Source: Paracoccaceae bacterium (lineage in GTDB: Bacteria > Pseudomonadota > Alphaproteobacteria > Rhodobacterales > Rhodobacteraceae). From it: a DNA stretch of 64,000 nucleotides. The position numbers and the translations under genes were made by a program. Below are positions 31,913-41,760 of the stretch, in pieces. The stretch spans positions 248,001 through 312,000 of the forward strand of contig JACVZW010000007.1 in NCBI GenBank assembly GCA_014654775.1, given 5' to 3'. The stretch's first letter is position 1. The number at the start of each line of letters is the position of its first letter. The notes beneath the pieces are model-generated. The model did no database searches and was not told the origin of the DNA. It saw only the letters and a program-made list of their open reading frames with translations.

Positions 31913-33430
31913 TCAGTCCTCTGCCTGCCCCACCTGTGCCAGCACATCCCCCCGTCCCCGCGCCCGCAGGATCATCGGCAGGATCAGCGCCACCGCCGCC
32001 AGCGCCAGCAGCACCGCCGCAATGGGCGACTGCACCAAGGTCATCGGATCCCCCTGCGAAATCGACAGCGCGCGGCGCAACTGCTGCTCCGCCATCGGCC
32101 CAAGGATCAACCCCACCACCACCGGCGCGATGGGATAGCCGTAAAGCCGCATCAGATAGCCCAGCGTCCCGAACAGGACGAGCATGGTCAGTTCCACAGG
32201 CGACGGATTCACCCCCAGCGTGCCCAGCGTCGCAAAGACAAGGATACCGCCGTAAAGCCAGGGCTGCGGGATCTTCAACAGCAGGATCCAGAACCGGATC
32301 AGCGGCAAATTCAGCACCAAAAGCATGACGTTAGCCACCAACAGCGACGCGATCAGCCCCCAGACAAGGTCCGGCGCCGTGACAAACAACAGCGGCCCGG
32401 GCTGCAGCCCGAACTGCTGAAACCCCGCCAGCATGATCGCCGCCGTCGCCGTCGTGGGCAGGCCCAGCGTCAGCAGCGGCACCAGCGTCCCGGCAGCGGC
32501 GGCATTGTTCGCAGCCTCCGGTCCCGCAACCCCCTCGATGGCGCCTTTGCCGAATTCTTCCGGGTGCTTGGTCAGGTTCCGCTCCGTCGCATAGGACAGG
32601 AAGGACGCGATATCCGCCCCCCCGGCAGGCATCGACCCAATGGGAAATCCGATCCCCGTGCCCCGCAGCCACGCCTTCCACGACCGCGACCAATCCTGCG
32701 CCGTCATCTTCACGCGCCCCTTGATCGCCAGCACCGCCCCCTCATTCCCCGGCCCCTGCGCCGCCACGAACAGCGCCTCACCCAGCGCGAACATCGCCAC
32801 CGCCAGCGTCGTCACCTCGATCCCGTCCAGCAGTTGCGGCACCCCGAAGGACAACCGCGTCTGCCCCGTCAACTGGTCGATCCCGACCATCGCCAGCGCC
32901 AAGCCTATGAAAAGAGACACCAATCCCTTCAGCGCGCTTTCCCCGAAGGCGGCCGAAACGGTGACAAAGGCCAGCACCATCAGCGCGAAATACTCCCGCG
33001 GCCCGAAGACGAGCGCGAGTTTCACCACATGCGGCGCAAGGAAAGCCAGCAGCAGCGTCGCGATCAATCCCGCCACGAAAGACCCGATCGCGGCGGTCGC
33101 CAAGGCAGGCCCCCCACGCCCGGATCGGGCCATCTTGTTCCCTTCCAGCGCGGTGATGACCGATGCGCTTTCTCCGGGCGTGTTCAGCAGGATCGACGTC
33201 GTCGATCCTCCATACATCCCGCCGTAATAGATGCCCGCGAACATGATCAGCGACCCTGCCGCGTCCAGCCCATAGGTGACTGGCAGAAGCAGCGCCACCG
33301 TCAGCGCAGGCCCGATCCCCGGCAGCACGCCGACCGCTGTGCCCAGCGTCACCCCGATCAGCGCATAAAGCAGCATCATCGGTTCGAACGCCGTCGCAAG
33401 CCCCTGCATCAGAAAGGAAAACGTATCCAT
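31913..33430 (-). CDS. tctA: Tripartite tricarboxylate transporter large permease (TctA family)
   Basis: A 505-residue polytopic membrane protein. It has the TctA landmarks [17 protein letters not shown] near the N-terminus, [19 protein letters not shown] and the second, pseudo-symmetric [13 protein letters not shown] motif in the middle. The length is standard. It works with TctB and the periplasmic TctC in proton- or sodium-coupled carboxylate uptake. It is the last gene of the operon, one base after the tctB-like stop, with a strong terminator behind. Confidence 0.94.
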   Translation of the reverse strand: MDTFSFLMQGLATAFEPMMLLYALIGVTLGTAVGVLPGIGPALTVALLLPVTYGLDAAGSLIMFAGIYYGGMYGGSTTSILLNTPGESASVITALEGNKMARSGRGGPALATAAIGSFVAGLIATLLLAFLAPHVVKLALVFGPREYFALMVLAFVTVSAAFGESALKGLVSLFIGLALAMVGIDQLTGQTRLSFGVPQLLDGIEVTTLAVAMFALGEALFVAAQGPGNEGAVLAIKGRVKMTAQDWSRSWKAWLRGTGIGFPIGSMPAGGADIASFLSYATERNLTKHPEEFGKGAIEGVAGPEAANNAAAAGTLVPLLTLGLPTTATAAIMLAGFQQFGLQPGPLLFVTAPDLVWGLIASLLVANVMLLVLNLPLIRFWILLLKIPQPWLYGGILVFATLGTLGVNPSPVELTMLVLFGTLGYLMRLYGYPIAPVVVGLILGPMAEQQLRRALSISQGDPMTLVQSPIAAVLLALAAVALILPMILRARGRGDVLAQVGQAED

Positions 33431-33431
33431 C

Positions 33432-33920
33432 TCAGCGCCCGAAGATCGCCATTTCGATCGGCCCGCCCGGCAGGTTCAACTGCAGCAGAACGTCGAAAAC
33501 GGCATAGATGAAAAGCCCAAGCCCAAGGCCCGAAGGGATGGCGACATGGAACCGCCGCTCACCAAAAGCCGCTGCTGCGCAGGTGAAAAGGATGGTCGAT
33601 CCCAGCACGAACCCGATCGTGTGGATGCTCGCCACCATCACCACCATCCCGCCCAGCAGCCACAAAAGTGGCACGGGATGCTGCTTCGCACGCTTCGGCC
33701 CCGGATTGCGCCAGCCTTCGATGGCCGTCCCGATCCCCAAAAGGACAAGGGCATAACCGATCAGCTTCGGCACATCCCCCGGCCCCACGCCGGAATAACC
33801 CGCCTTGTCAGGTATCCGCCCGCCATCCCAGACCAGCAGCGCGCCAAGCGCCACAAGGCCCAAGGCGATGATGAACGCCGCCCCATCGGGGCGGCGTCCG
33901 GATGCACCATTCGGTGTCAT
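33432..33920 (-). CDS. tctB: Tripartite tricarboxylate transporter small permease (TctB family)
   Basis: A 162-residue membrane protein with four hydrophobic segments. It has the TctB-like pattern [14 protein letters not shown] near the first helix and [12 protein letters not shown]. It overlaps the tctC-like gene by four bases (ATGA) and is followed after one base by the tctA-like gene. Small subunits of this family diverge widely, so the call leans on position as well as topology. Confidence 0.9.
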   Translation of the reverse strand: MTPNGASGRRPDGAAFIIALGLVALGALLVWDGGRIPDKAGYSGVGPGDVPKLIGYALVLLGIGTAIEGWRNPGPKRAKQHPVPLLWLLGGMVVMVASIHTIGFVLGSTILFTCAAAAFGERRFHVAIPSGLGLGLFIYAVFDVLLQLNLPGGPIEMAIFGR

Positions 33921-34861
33921 TGCACCAGGCCGATGTCCTTGAGGACGGCGGTCGTGGCCTCGATCTCTTTGGCAAGCTGCGCGTCGAAATCGGCCCCAGC
34001 GAGGTAGGTGTCGGCCCAGCCCTTATCGGCCAGCGCCTTCTGCCAACCCGCGGATTTCGCCAGCTTTTCGATGTCGGCCGCAACCTGCGCCTTCTGCTCG
34101 TCGCTCAGGCCCGGGGCAGCGGCGACCATGCGCCAGTTCTGCACAACAACATCATAGCCCGCTTCGGACAGCGTCGGCGCATCCACACCGTCGATCCGCG
34201 CATCCGACGACACCGCCAGAAGGCGCATCGTGCCCGCCTGCACCTGCGGCAGGAACTCGCCCAGACCCGAGATACCCGCCGTTACCTGATTGCCCAGGAT
34301 CGCCGCCGTCGCCTCGCCACCGCCCGAGAAGGCGATGTAGTTGATCTTGGTCGGGTCCACACCCGCCGCCTTGGCCAGCAGGCCCACGGTGATGTGGTCC
34401 ACGCCGCCCGCCGACCCACCGGCCCAGCTTACGGCACCCGGATCGGCGGCCATCGCATCCACCAGACCCTTGATATCCTGAATGGGCGACGCCGCCGGAA
34501 CCACGATCGCCACCGCTTCGCCGGTCAGCCGCGCGATGGGCGTGACATCGGCCAGCGACACGGGCGAGGCATTGGTCAGGATCGCGCCGACCATCACATA
34601 GCCGCCGACGATCAGCTGCGACGGATCGCCCGACGCGCTTGCGACGAATTGCGCAAGGCCCACGGTGCCGCCCGCGCCGGGGACGTTCGTCACCTGAACG
34701 TTGGACGAAATGCCTTCCGCCTGCATCACTTCCTGCATGGTGCGCGCGGTGGAATCCCACCCGCCGCCGGGGCTGGCCGGGGCCATGATCGTGTAATCAT
34801 TGGCAAAGGCCGGCATCGCCAGCGCAGCCGCAACCATCGCGCCGAAAAGGGCGTGTTTCAT
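33917..34861 (-). CDS. tctC: Tripartite tricarboxylate transporter substrate-binding protein (TctC family)
   Basis: A 314-residue periplasmic protein starting at 34861 with GGGAGGAGACT upstream and a signal peptide ending near P-A-F-A-N. Family landmarks are I-M-A-P-A-S-P-G-G-G-W-D-S-T-A-R, N-V-P-G-A-G-G-T-V-G-L and G-G-S-A-G-G-V-D-H. The first permits binding of a carboxylate. Substrates of this family include citrate, aromatic acids and nicotinate-like compounds, so the exact ligand is open. The operon is probably controlled by the TctDE-like two-component system 1.2 kb upstream. Confidence 0.93.
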   Translation of the reverse strand: MKHALFGAMVAAALAMPAFANDYTIMAPASPGGGWDSTARTMQEVMQAEGISSNVQVTNVPGAGGTVGLAQFVASASGDPSQLIVGGYVMVGAILTNASPVSLADVTPIARLTGEAVAIVVPAASPIQDIKGLVDAMAADPGAVSWAGGSAGGVDHITVGLLAKAAGVDPTKINYIAFSGGGEATAAILGNQVTAGISGLGEFLPQVQAGTMRLLAVSSDARIDGVDAPTLSEAGYDVVVQNWRMVAAAPGLSDEQKAQVAADIEKLAKSAGWQKALADKGWADTYLAGADFDAQLAKEIEATTAVLKDIGLVQ

Positions 34862-34880
34862 AGCTAGTCTCCTCCCATTT

Positions 34881-34897
34881 CCCGGGTCATGCCCGGG
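34881..34897. promoter_or_regulatory. Inverted repeat just upstream of tctC-like gene
   Basis: CCCGGG-TCATG-CCCGGG, 20 bases before the tctC-like start. It could be an operator or a leader hairpin that affects translation; no assignment is possible. Confidence 0.35.
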
Positions 34898-34934
34898 ATG
34901 ATTCCCTTGGTGGGCACCTCCTCGTGCCTCCCAA

Positions 34935-34973
34935 GTGTCAGGCAATCACAGAAACCTGTCATCAACCTGACAC
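34935..34973. promoter_or_regulatory. Long-spaced inverted repeat, candidate TctD site
   Basis: GTGTCAGG (34935-34942) and CCTGACAC (34966-34973) are perfect inverted arms 23 bases apart, with a further partial copy ACCTGTCA between them. They lie in the 116-base gap between the binding-protein gene (stop at 34978) and the tctC-like start (34861). This is where a response regulator controlling the transporter would bind; alternatively it ends the upstream transcript. Confidence 0.45.
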
Positions 34974-34977
34974 GCGC

Positions 34978-36039
34978 CTAGCGTCCCGTCAGAGCGTCAT
35001 CCCACCGCGCCAGCAGTCGCCGCCGCTTGGCCTGATCCAGATAGACCAGCAACCCGGGGCTGACCCCCACGGGCTGCAACTGCGCCCCCAAGACCGCCTG
35101 CATCATCCGCGCGCTGTTGCCGTCCGACACTTCCAGTGACACTGCCGGAAGGCGCAGCTTGCGCGCCAGAACCTCCTGCCCCTCGCGGCTCATCAGGAAC
35201 CCAAGGAAGGCCTCGCCCAGATCGGGGTTCCGCGCCGCCCTCGGCACCAGTGCCACGCGCGACACGACCACCGTGAAATCCTTCAAGAGCACCAGCCCGA
35301 TCTCGGGCCGCTGCCGCGCCTGATCGGCGGCGTACGACCCAAGGATGTTGTAGCCCAGCTTCAGCCGCCCATCGGCCACCCGGTCGATGATGTCCTGACT
35401 GGTGGGAAACACCTCCAGCCCGGCGCGCGCCATGGCCCGCACCAGCGTCCAGATATCGGCGAACCGCTCCTCGTCGCGGGCAAGGAACAGATAGCCCAGC
35501 GCCGACCGCGTGATGTCATAGGTCCCCACCGCCCCCCCAGCGCCTTCCGGCTGCGCCTTCAGCCAATCCATCAGCGCCAGCCGCGATTGCGGCGGGCCTT
35601 CCGGAAAGCTGGGGCGGTGATAGACAAGCACCGCAGGTTCAAAGGTCAGGGCATAGGCCCGATCCTGCCATTGCGCCCAATCCGGCCAATCCCGCGCCGC
35701 ATCGGGCCGTACGGCCAAGGCATAGCCGTCATTGGCCAAACTCATCTGCAAATCCATGCCCGAGGAAAAGACGAAATCCGCCGTCACCCCAGCGCCATCC
35801 GTCTCGTCCCGCACCCGGTCGCGGATCTGCCCCGTCAGCAGATCCTCATAGCGCACCGCCACATCCGGATACTGCGTCTGAAACGCCTCGATCATCGGCG
35901 CGGCCAGCCCCTCGTCCAGCGTGGAATAGATGGTCAACTCCCGCTCCGCCGCCCCGGAGGGGGCAGCGAACAGGAACACCTCCCCCCGCGCGGGCCACGC
36001 GAAGGCCAAGGCCAACAGGAACGGCAGGATCCCCCTCAT
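34978..36039 (-). CDS. ABC-type extracellular substrate-binding protein, TctDE-associated
   Basis: A 353-residue exported protein with signal peptide M-R-G-I-L-P-F-L-L-A-L-A-F-A-W-P-A-R-G and type-2 periplasmic-binding features (E-L-T-I-Y-S-T-L-D-E-G-L-A-A-P-M-I-E-A-F, then T-A-D-F-V-F-S-S-G-M-D, and Y-D-I-T-R-S-A-L-G-Y-L). It resembles Fe3+/spermidine-type binding proteins, but no ABC permease or ATPase gene lies nearby. It is divergent from the TctD-like gene and precedes tctCBA. A plausible role is a periplasmic ligand sensor for the TctE-like kinase. Confidence 0.83.
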   Translation of the reverse strand: MRGILPFLLALAFAWPARGEVFLFAAPSGAAERELTIYSTLDEGLAAPMIEAFQTQYPDVAVRYEDLLTGQIRDRVRDETDGAGVTADFVFSSGMDLQMSLANDGYALAVRPDAARDWPDWAQWQDRAYALTFEPAVLVYHRPSFPEGPPQSRLALMDWLKAQPEGAGGAVGTYDITRSALGYLFLARDEERFADIWTLVRAMARAGLEVFPTSQDIIDRVADGRLKLGYNILGSYAADQARQRPEIGLVLLKDFTVVVSRVALVPRAARNPDLGEAFLGFLMSREGQEVLARKLRLPAVSLEVSDGNSARMMQAVLGAQLQPVGVSPGLLVYLDQAKRRRLLARWDDALTGR

Positions 36040-36115
36040 GTCCGACAGCTTGCCTCAACCCCGCCCGGTTCACAACGCCGCCATTCCCCCCTACTCTGCC
36101 GGGCCGGAGGACCCC

Positions 36116-36790
36116 ATGCGCATCATGCTTGTCGAAGATGACCGCCCCCTGGCCGAGGCGCTGACCACGCTTCTGCTCGCGGCGGGCTATGCCGTGGACA
36201 CCGTCCATGACGGCGCTTCGGCCGAGGCGCTGGGGGCAGTGGAACGCTTCGATCTGGTGATCCTCGACCTCAACCTGCCGGAAATGGACGGCCTCGCCGT
36301 CCTGCGCGCCATGCGCGCGCGCTCGGACGATGCCGCCGTGATGATCCTGACGGCGCGCGGCGCGCCCGAAGACCGTGTGCGCGGCCTCAACCTCGGCGCG
36401 GACGACTACCTGACCAAACCCTTCGACGTGGCCGAATTCGAGGCGCGGGTGCGCTCGCTCCTGCGCCGTCAGGCGGGCTTGCGCGCCTCCAGCCTGACCT
36501 TGGGCGAAGTCACCTTCGACCTCATCTCGCGCCGCTTCTTCACGCCCGACGGCCCAATCGACCTGCCCGCCCGCGAACTCGCGCTGCTGGAACTTCTCTT
36601 CACGCGCGCGGGCAAGGTGGTCAGCAAGGAAACCATCGTCCAGTCCCTCACCTCGCTGGATGACAGCCTGTCGGACAACGCGATCGAACAATATGTCTCG
36701 CGCCTGCGCCGCCGTCTTGCCCCCCACGGGGTGACGCTGCGCACGGCGCGCGGCATCGGCTATTACATCGACAAGGGCCCCGGCGCATGA
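36116..36790 (+). CDS. Response regulator transcription factor (OmpR/TctD-like)
   Basis: A 224-residue two-domain regulator. The receiver has the acidic pair E-D-D at 7-9, phosphoacceptor Asp51 (L-D-L-N-L-P-E-M-D-G) and Lys101 (L-T-K-P-F). A winged-helix DNA-binding domain follows, ending R-T-A-R-G-I-G-Y-Y. The ATG at 36116 has GGAGGACCC directly upstream; the longer open frame is not used. It is translationally coupled to the sensor kinase (ATGA overlap). It probably activates the tctCBA genes when the matching carboxylate is present. Confidence 0.94.
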   Translation: MRIMLVEDDRPLAEALTTLLLAAGYAVDTVHDGASAEALGAVERFDLVILDLNLPEMDGLAVLRAMRARSDDAAVMILTARGAPEDRVRGLNLGADDYLTKPFDVAEFEARVRSLLRRQAGLRASSLTLGEVTFDLISRRFFTPDGPIDLPARELALLELLFTRAGKVVSKETIVQSLTSLDDSLSDNAIEQYVSRLRRRLAPHGVTLRTARGIGYYIDKGPGA

Positions 36791-38175
36791 CCGCCCTGCC
36801 CGTCTTCGCCCGCGGGTCGCTGCGCCGCCGCCTTCTGGGCTGGCTGCTCGTCTCCACACTGTTCCTTGGCCTCATCGCCCTTGCCGATACATGGGTCGAG
36901 GCGCGCCGCACCGCGCAGGGCGTCTCAGACCGCGTGCTGGCAGGCTCCACCCTCGCCATCGCCGAACGCGTTAGCGTCGATCTTTCCGGCATGATCGAGG
37001 TCGACATCCCCTATTCCGCCCTCGACATGCTCGCCTCCGCTGCCGAGGATCAGGTCTTCTACCGCGTCGACGGCCCCGATGGCTTTCTCACTGGCTATGA
37101 AGGCCTCGCCCTCGCCCCCCGGCCTGAGGGGGCCGAGACGGGCTTCGCTGACGGCACCTTCAAGGACACCCGCCTGCGCATCGCCACCCGCTATGGCAAG
37201 GTCTCGACAGGCGAGGATGTGCTGCCCTTCTCCGTCACCGTGGCCGAATCCACACGCGCCCGCGACGCGCTGGCGCAGTCGATCCTGCTGCGCTCGGCGC
37301 TCCGCCTTGCGGGCCTTGCCGCCGGGGCCGCGCTGATCGTCTGGGTCACCGTGACCATTGCGCTGCGCCCGCTCGACCGGCTGGCCCGCACTCTTGCCGC
37401 CCGCGCGCCCGATGACCTCAGCCCGCTGCAGGCCGACATCCCCTCCGAAGTTGCCAGCCCGATCGAGGCGATGAACAGCTTCATGCAGCGGCTCGACGGC
37501 GCAGTGGCGGCGCTGCGCAACTTCACCGGCAATGCAGGGCATCAACTTCGCACCCCGCTTGCCACCGTGCGCGCACAGCTGGCCCTGATTGCGCGGGGCG
37601 GGCCCGAAAGCCGCGACGGCATCGCCAAGGCGGAAACCGCGCTGATCCGGGCCGAACGGGTGCTGGCGCAACTCCTCATGCTCGCCCGGATCGACGCCGC
37701 CGCTGCCCGCCGCGCCCTGCCCGACACGGATATCGCTGCCATCGCCCGCGCCACCACCGCCGAGGCGATCCCCGAAGCCACGCGCTTCGGCCACGATCTC
37801 GGCTATGAAGGCGATGACACGCTCATCACCCGCGCCGACCCCGTCCTCTGCGCGGAACTCCTGACCAACCTCGTTGACAACGCCATCCGCTATGCAGGAC
37901 CCCGCGCCACGATCACCGTCCGCGCGCTTGCCACGCCCGCAGGCCCCGTGCTGGAGGTAGAGGATGACGGCCCCGGCCTGCCACCCGACGCCATCCCCCG
38001 CCTCATCGCCCGTCAGGACCTGCGCACTGACGCCGCGCAGGGCACCCATGGCCTAGGCCTTGCGGTGGTGGCCGAAATCGCCCGGCTTTTCGGGGCCACG
38101 CTCGACTTCGCCCCCGCCGCCACAGGCAAGGGCCATGTCATCCGCTGCCGCTTTCCCCTGCCCGAGGCGGATTAG
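36787..38175 (+). CDS. Sensor histidine kinase (TctE-like)
   Basis: A 462-residue membrane kinase. The first hydrophobic helix is at about 15-35; a periplasmic two-component-sensor N-terminal region follows (about 35-165), then a second helix near 175-195, a HAMP-like linker, and the dimerisation/phosphoacceptor segment with His252 (G-N-A-G-H-Q-L-R-T-P-L). The ATPase domain has N-L-V-D-N-A-I-R-Y (N box) and D-D-G-P-G-L. This layout matches TctE/QseC-type kinases. It ends in a three-base overlap with the convergent ExoD-like gene. Confidence 0.93.
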   Translation: MTALPVFARGSLRRRLLGWLLVSTLFLGLIALADTWVEARRTAQGVSDRVLAGSTLAIAERVSVDLSGMIEVDIPYSALDMLASAAEDQVFYRVDGPDGFLTGYEGLALAPRPEGAETGFADGTFKDTRLRIATRYGKVSTGEDVLPFSVTVAESTRARDALAQSILLRSALRLAGLAAGAALIVWVTVTIALRPLDRLARTLAARAPDDLSPLQADIPSEVASPIEAMNSFMQRLDGAVAALRNFTGNAGHQLRTPLATVRAQLALIARGGPESRDGIAKAETALIRAERVLAQLLMLARIDAAAARRALPDTDIAAIARATTAEAIPEATRFGHDLGYEGDDTLITRADPVLCAELLTNLVDNAIRYAGPRATITVRALATPAGPVLEVEDDGPGLPPDAIPRLIARQDLRTDAAQGTHGLGLAVVAEIARLFGATLDFAPAATGKGHVIRCRFPLPEAD

Positions 38176-38831
38176 AAGGCGTTCAGGATCAGGAACAGCG
38201 CCGCCTTCGCCAGTGCCCAGACCACGCCCGACACCACGATCATCGACAGTACGCCCATCACCGCGCCGAAGATCACCCACAGCCCGTCGCGTTCCAGCAC
38301 CCCCAAGGCCATCAGCGAAATCGCAAAGGCCGGCAGCATGTTGCCCAAGGGAATCGGCATGGCCAGCACGATGGCCAGCACAAGGCAAAGCCCGCCGATG
38401 ATCCGTTCTCCCAAGGCCGAGGTGATGAACAGAAGCCGCGGCTTCAACAGCCGCTCCGCCCGCGCCAAAAGCGGCGTGACGCGCCCGACAAAGGCATTGA
38501 AATCCGCCCGAGTCATCGACCTGTCTGCGATGATCGCGGGCAGCCATGGCAGCTTGCCCAGCATCATCTGCGCCGTCAGATACAGCAGCGGCAGTCCAAG
38601 GATCGAGGACGTGCCGGGCGGTGTCGGCACCACATTCGGCAGCGCAAAGAGAAGGATCAGCGCCGCCACCGCGCGGGCATCCATCGCCCGCATCAGATCG
38701 GATACCGAAACCCGCTCGCGCCGCTCATCCGCCCCGATGGCGTCGAGGATCTGGGAAAAGCGCTTCTTGCCCTCGGGCTGCGGGCCTTCGATCCCGCGAA
38801 AGCGCTTGGCGATCTTCCGTCCCCGGCCCAT
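38172..38831 (-). CDS. Exopolysaccharide synthesis ExoD-family membrane protein
   Basis: A 219-residue protein starting at 38831. A soluble N-terminus of about 60 residues is followed by several hydrophobic segments. The pattern L-F-A-L-P-N-V-V-P-T-P-P-G-T-S-S-I-L-G-L-P-L, then P-W-L-P and R-A-E-R-L-L-K-P-R-L, identifies the ExoD family. ExoD mutants of rhizobia are altered in exopolysaccharide and alkaline tolerance, but the molecular role is unknown. No polysaccharide genes surround it here. Confidence 0.88.
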   Translation of the reverse strand: MGRGRKIAKRFRGIEGPQPEGKKRFSQILDAIGADERRERVSVSDLMRAMDARAVAALILLFALPNVVPTPPGTSSILGLPLLYLTAQMMLGKLPWLPAIIADRSMTRADFNAFVGRVTPLLARAERLLKPRLLFITSALGERIIGGLCLVLAIVLAMPIPLGNMLPAFAISLMALGVLERDGLWVIFGAVMGVLSMIVVSGVVWALAKAALFLILNAF

Positions 38832-38929
38832 CGAAACAAAACCCCTCTCTCCGCCCCGCCCAAACTCGGCATTCCGACCGGGGGATGCAACCCCATGCCG
38901 CCCCTTCCTGTGCGCCAAGCACGCAGTTG

Positions 38930-40642
38930 TCAGGGGATGACCTCGAACCGATCGACATCCACCATCCCATGATCGGTGATCTTCAGATGCGGGATCACCG
39001 GCAGAGCGAGGAAGGCCAGCTGCAGGAACGGTTCCTCCAGCACCACGCCCAAGCCCGCCGCCGCCGCGCGCAGGGCGACCAGCCCTTCCCGCACCACCTC
39101 AAACGGCTCAAGGCTCATCAGCCCCGCCACGGGCAGCGCCAGTTCCGCCAACACCCGCCCCCCTTCGACCACCACGAAGCCCCCCTCGATCTCGCCCAGA
39201 CGGTTCGCCGCCAGCGCCATGTCGGCATAATCCGCGCCAACCACTGCAATATTGTGATGGTCATGGCAGACGGTGGACGCAATCGCCCCTCGCTTCAGCC
39301 CGAAGCCCTGAACGAAACCTGTGGCGCGGTTGCCGTTCTTCCCATGCCGCTCGATCACCGCGATGCGGATCAGGTCGCGCTGCGGATCGGGCCGCTTGTC
39401 GCCATCCTGCGGCGCGATGTCGAAGGTCAGATGTTCGGTGATGATCTTGCCGGGCAGAATACCGATCACCGGCGTCTCCACCCGGTTGCCGCCACAGCGG
39501 AAATGATGCGCCTCCACCCGTCCCGCCTTCACCGAATGCCGCGCCACGGGCGGGATCACCGCCCGGTCGGCAAAGGCCGCCTCCGTCACCTCCACCCCAC
39601 CCGCAAAGACCTGCGCGGCATGGCAGCCTTCCAGACTGTCGATCACTGCGATATCCGCCCGTTTCCCCGGCGCGATCAGCCCCCGGTCCTTCAACCCAAA
39701 GGCCTCTGCCGCCGACAGGCTCGCGGCACGATAGACCGCCAAAGGCTCCGCCCCCAGCGCGATGGCCGTCCGGATCATATGGTCCAGATGCCCATGTTCC
39801 GCGATATCCAGCGGGTTGCGGTCATCGGTGCAGAGGCAGAGATAGGGCGCAAACCGCTCCACCAGCAAAGGCGCCAGCGCGTGCAGGTCCTTGGACACCG
39901 ATCCTTCGCGGATCAGCACCCGCATCCCCTTGCGCAGCTTCTCCAAGGCCTCCTCGGCGGATGTCGCCTCATGCTCCGTCCGTATCCCCGCCGCGATATA
40001 GCCGTTCAGGTCATTCCCGCGCAGCAAAGGCGCATGCCCGTCGATATGCCGCCCCTGCCATGCCGCAAGCTTGGCCATACAACCGGGGTCCTGCATCAGG
40101 ACGCCCGGAAAATTCATGAACTCCGCCAGACCGATGCCCCTCGGATGATCCATCAACGGGATCAGGTCCGCCGCCTCCAGCCGCGCGCCCGCCGTCTCCA
40201 TATGCGTGGACGGCACGCAAGAGGACAGCTGCACCCGTATGTCCATCAAGGTCCGGCCTGACGCCTCAAGGAAATACCCGATCCCCTCCAACCCGCAGAC
40301 ATTGGCGATCTCATGCGGGTCGCAAATCGCTGTCGTCACCCCCCGCGGCGTCACGCAGCGGTCGAATTCGAAGGGCGTCACCAGCGAGGATTCGATATGC
40401 AGATGCGTGTCGATGAACCCCGGCACCAGCACCTTGCCCGTCACATCGATGACCCGCTTCCCCTCATAATCCCCGAACACCCCCACGATCGTGTCGCCAC
40501 ACATCGCGACATCCGTCTCGACCAGGTCCCCGGTGATCAGATCAAACACCCTGCCCCCCCGCAGCACCAGATCGGCAGGCACCTGCCCGCGCCCCTGCGC
40601 GATGCGGTCGGAAAGGGCGGCACTCGGGGCAATCTGCGGCAT
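38930..40642 (-). CDS. ade: Adenine deaminase
   Basis: A 570-residue amidohydrolase converting adenine to hypoxanthine and ammonia. The start at 40642 has AAAGGAG at the right distance; the very long upstream frame is spurious. Landmarks are [13 protein letters not shown] (metal ligands), [20 protein letters not shown] and the late V-C-H-D-H-H-N-I segment. The length matches bacterial Ade proteins. It serves purine salvage; the ribokinase gene 1.1 kb away fits nucleoside breakdown loosely, but the two are not in one operon. Confidence 0.95.
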   Translation of the reverse strand: MPQIAPSAALSDRIAQGRGQVPADLVLRGGRVFDLITGDLVETDVAMCGDTIVGVFGDYEGKRVIDVTGKVLVPGFIDTHLHIESSLVTPFEFDRCVTPRGVTTAICDPHEIANVCGLEGIGYFLEASGRTLMDIRVQLSSCVPSTHMETAGARLEAADLIPLMDHPRGIGLAEFMNFPGVLMQDPGCMAKLAAWQGRHIDGHAPLLRGNDLNGYIAAGIRTEHEATSAEEALEKLRKGMRVLIREGSVSKDLHALAPLLVERFAPYLCLCTDDRNPLDIAEHGHLDHMIRTAIALGAEPLAVYRAASLSAAEAFGLKDRGLIAPGKRADIAVIDSLEGCHAAQVFAGGVEVTEAAFADRAVIPPVARHSVKAGRVEAHHFRCGGNRVETPVIGILPGKIITEHLTFDIAPQDGDKRPDPQRDLIRIAVIERHGKNGNRATGFVQGFGLKRGAIASTVCHDHHNIAVVGADYADMALAANRLGEIEGGFVVVEGGRVLAELALPVAGLMSLEPFEVVREGLVALRAAAAGLGVVLEEPFLQLAFLALPVIPHLKITDHGMVDVDRFEVIP

Positions 40643-40774
40643 GGGACACTCCTTTCCCCACAGCAAAGCCCAAGCCCCGCCCCCCGTCCAGCCCCCCCGA
40701 CTGCAAACCCTTGCACCGCCCGCGAAACGATGGTCCAACCGGGCCAAGCCCGGAGAAACCCCCGAAAGACTCCC

Positions 40775-41695
40775 ATGCGCCCCCTGCGCGGCATCGCCTT
40801 CAAGCTTGGCTCGGTCCTCGTCTTCATCGTGATGGCGGCGATGATCAAGGCCACGGCCGACCATGTGCCGGCGGGGCAGGCCGTCTTCTTCCGCTCCGCC
40901 TTCGCGATTCCCGTCATCGTGGTCTGGCTCATGCTGCGGCGCGAATTGGCCACAGGGCTGCGGGCTGTTCACCCGATGGGCCATGTCTGGCGCGGCTTCG
41001 CGGGCACCTGCGCTATGGGCCTTGGCTTTGCAGGCCTCGGCTACCTGCCCTTGCCCGAGGTCACCGCCATCGGCTACGCCGCCCCCCTGCTGACCGTCGC
41101 CTTCGCCGCGATGTTTCTGGGCGAAGACGTGCGCCTCTTCCGCCTCTCCTGCGTGGCGCTGGGGATGGTGGGCGTGCTGATCGTCCTGTCGCCCCGCCTC
41201 ACGGTCCTCGACGGCGGCGCAGGTCATGCCGAAGCCTTCGGCGCCATGCTGGTGCTGGGCGGGGCGGTCTTCGCGGCGCTTGCTCAGGTCTTCGTGCGCA
41301 AACTGGTGCAGACGGAAAAGACCCCCGCCATCGTCTTCTACTTCTCGCTGACCGCCACGCTCCTGTCGCTGGTCACCCTCCCCTTCGGCTGGGTCTGGCC
41401 GGAACCCTTTGAACTGGCCCTTCTGATCGGAGCGGGGCTTTTGGGCGGCATCGGCCAGATCCTCCTCACTTCCAGCTACCGCGAGGCGGATGCCTCGCTG
41501 GTCGCCCCCTTCGACTATGCCTCGATGCTCTTTGCCCTCGCCATCGGCTGGTTCGTCTTCGCCGAGATGCCCACGCTGCCCATGCTGGCGGGCGCGGCCC
41601 TCATCATCCTCGCGGGCATCCTGATCATTTGGCGCGAACGCCGTTTGGGCAAGGATCGCGCGCAGGCTCGCAAGGTGACCACACTGCAGGGCTGA
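40775..41695 (+). CDS. EamA/DMT-family transporter
   Basis: A 306-residue membrane protein with ten hydrophobic segments in two EamA repeats. Examples are [10 protein letters not shown] near the first repeat and [14 protein letters not shown] in the second, typical of the RhaT/S-adenosylmethionine-exporter-like group common in Rhodobacteraceae. The start at 40775 is the first ATG with family similarity. It is followed 65 bases later by the ribokinase gene, so co-transcription is possible. The substrate is unknown. Confidence 0.9.
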   Translation: MRPLRGIAFKLGSVLVFIVMAAMIKATADHVPAGQAVFFRSAFAIPVIVVWLMLRRELATGLRAVHPMGHVWRGFAGTCAMGLGFAGLGYLPLPEVTAIGYAAPLLTVAFAAMFLGEDVRLFRLSCVALGMVGVLIVLSPRLTVLDGGAGHAEAFGAMLVLGGAVFAALAQVFVRKLVQTEKTPAIVFYFSLTATLLSLVTLPFGWVWPEPFELALLIGAGLLGGIGQILLTSSYREADASLVAPFDYASMLFALAIGWFVFAEMPTLPMLAGAALIILAGILIIWRERRLGKDRAQARKVTTLQG

Positions 41696-41760
41696 CACCC
41701 CCCTTGACCCCGCCGCCACAGGCGACAGGATCACCCCGCAGCGCCGCGAAAGGACCGCCC

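Noticed and set aside
40643-40774. Possible purine riboswitch before adenine deaminase
   Set aside because: The 132-base gap shows no three-way-junction pattern or conserved purine-riboswitch core.
38930-41734. Very long reverse frame covering far more than adenine deaminase
   Set aside because: Only the part from 40642 down matches adenine deaminase and has a ribosome-binding site; the upstream extension lies antisense to the EamA gene and has no family features.
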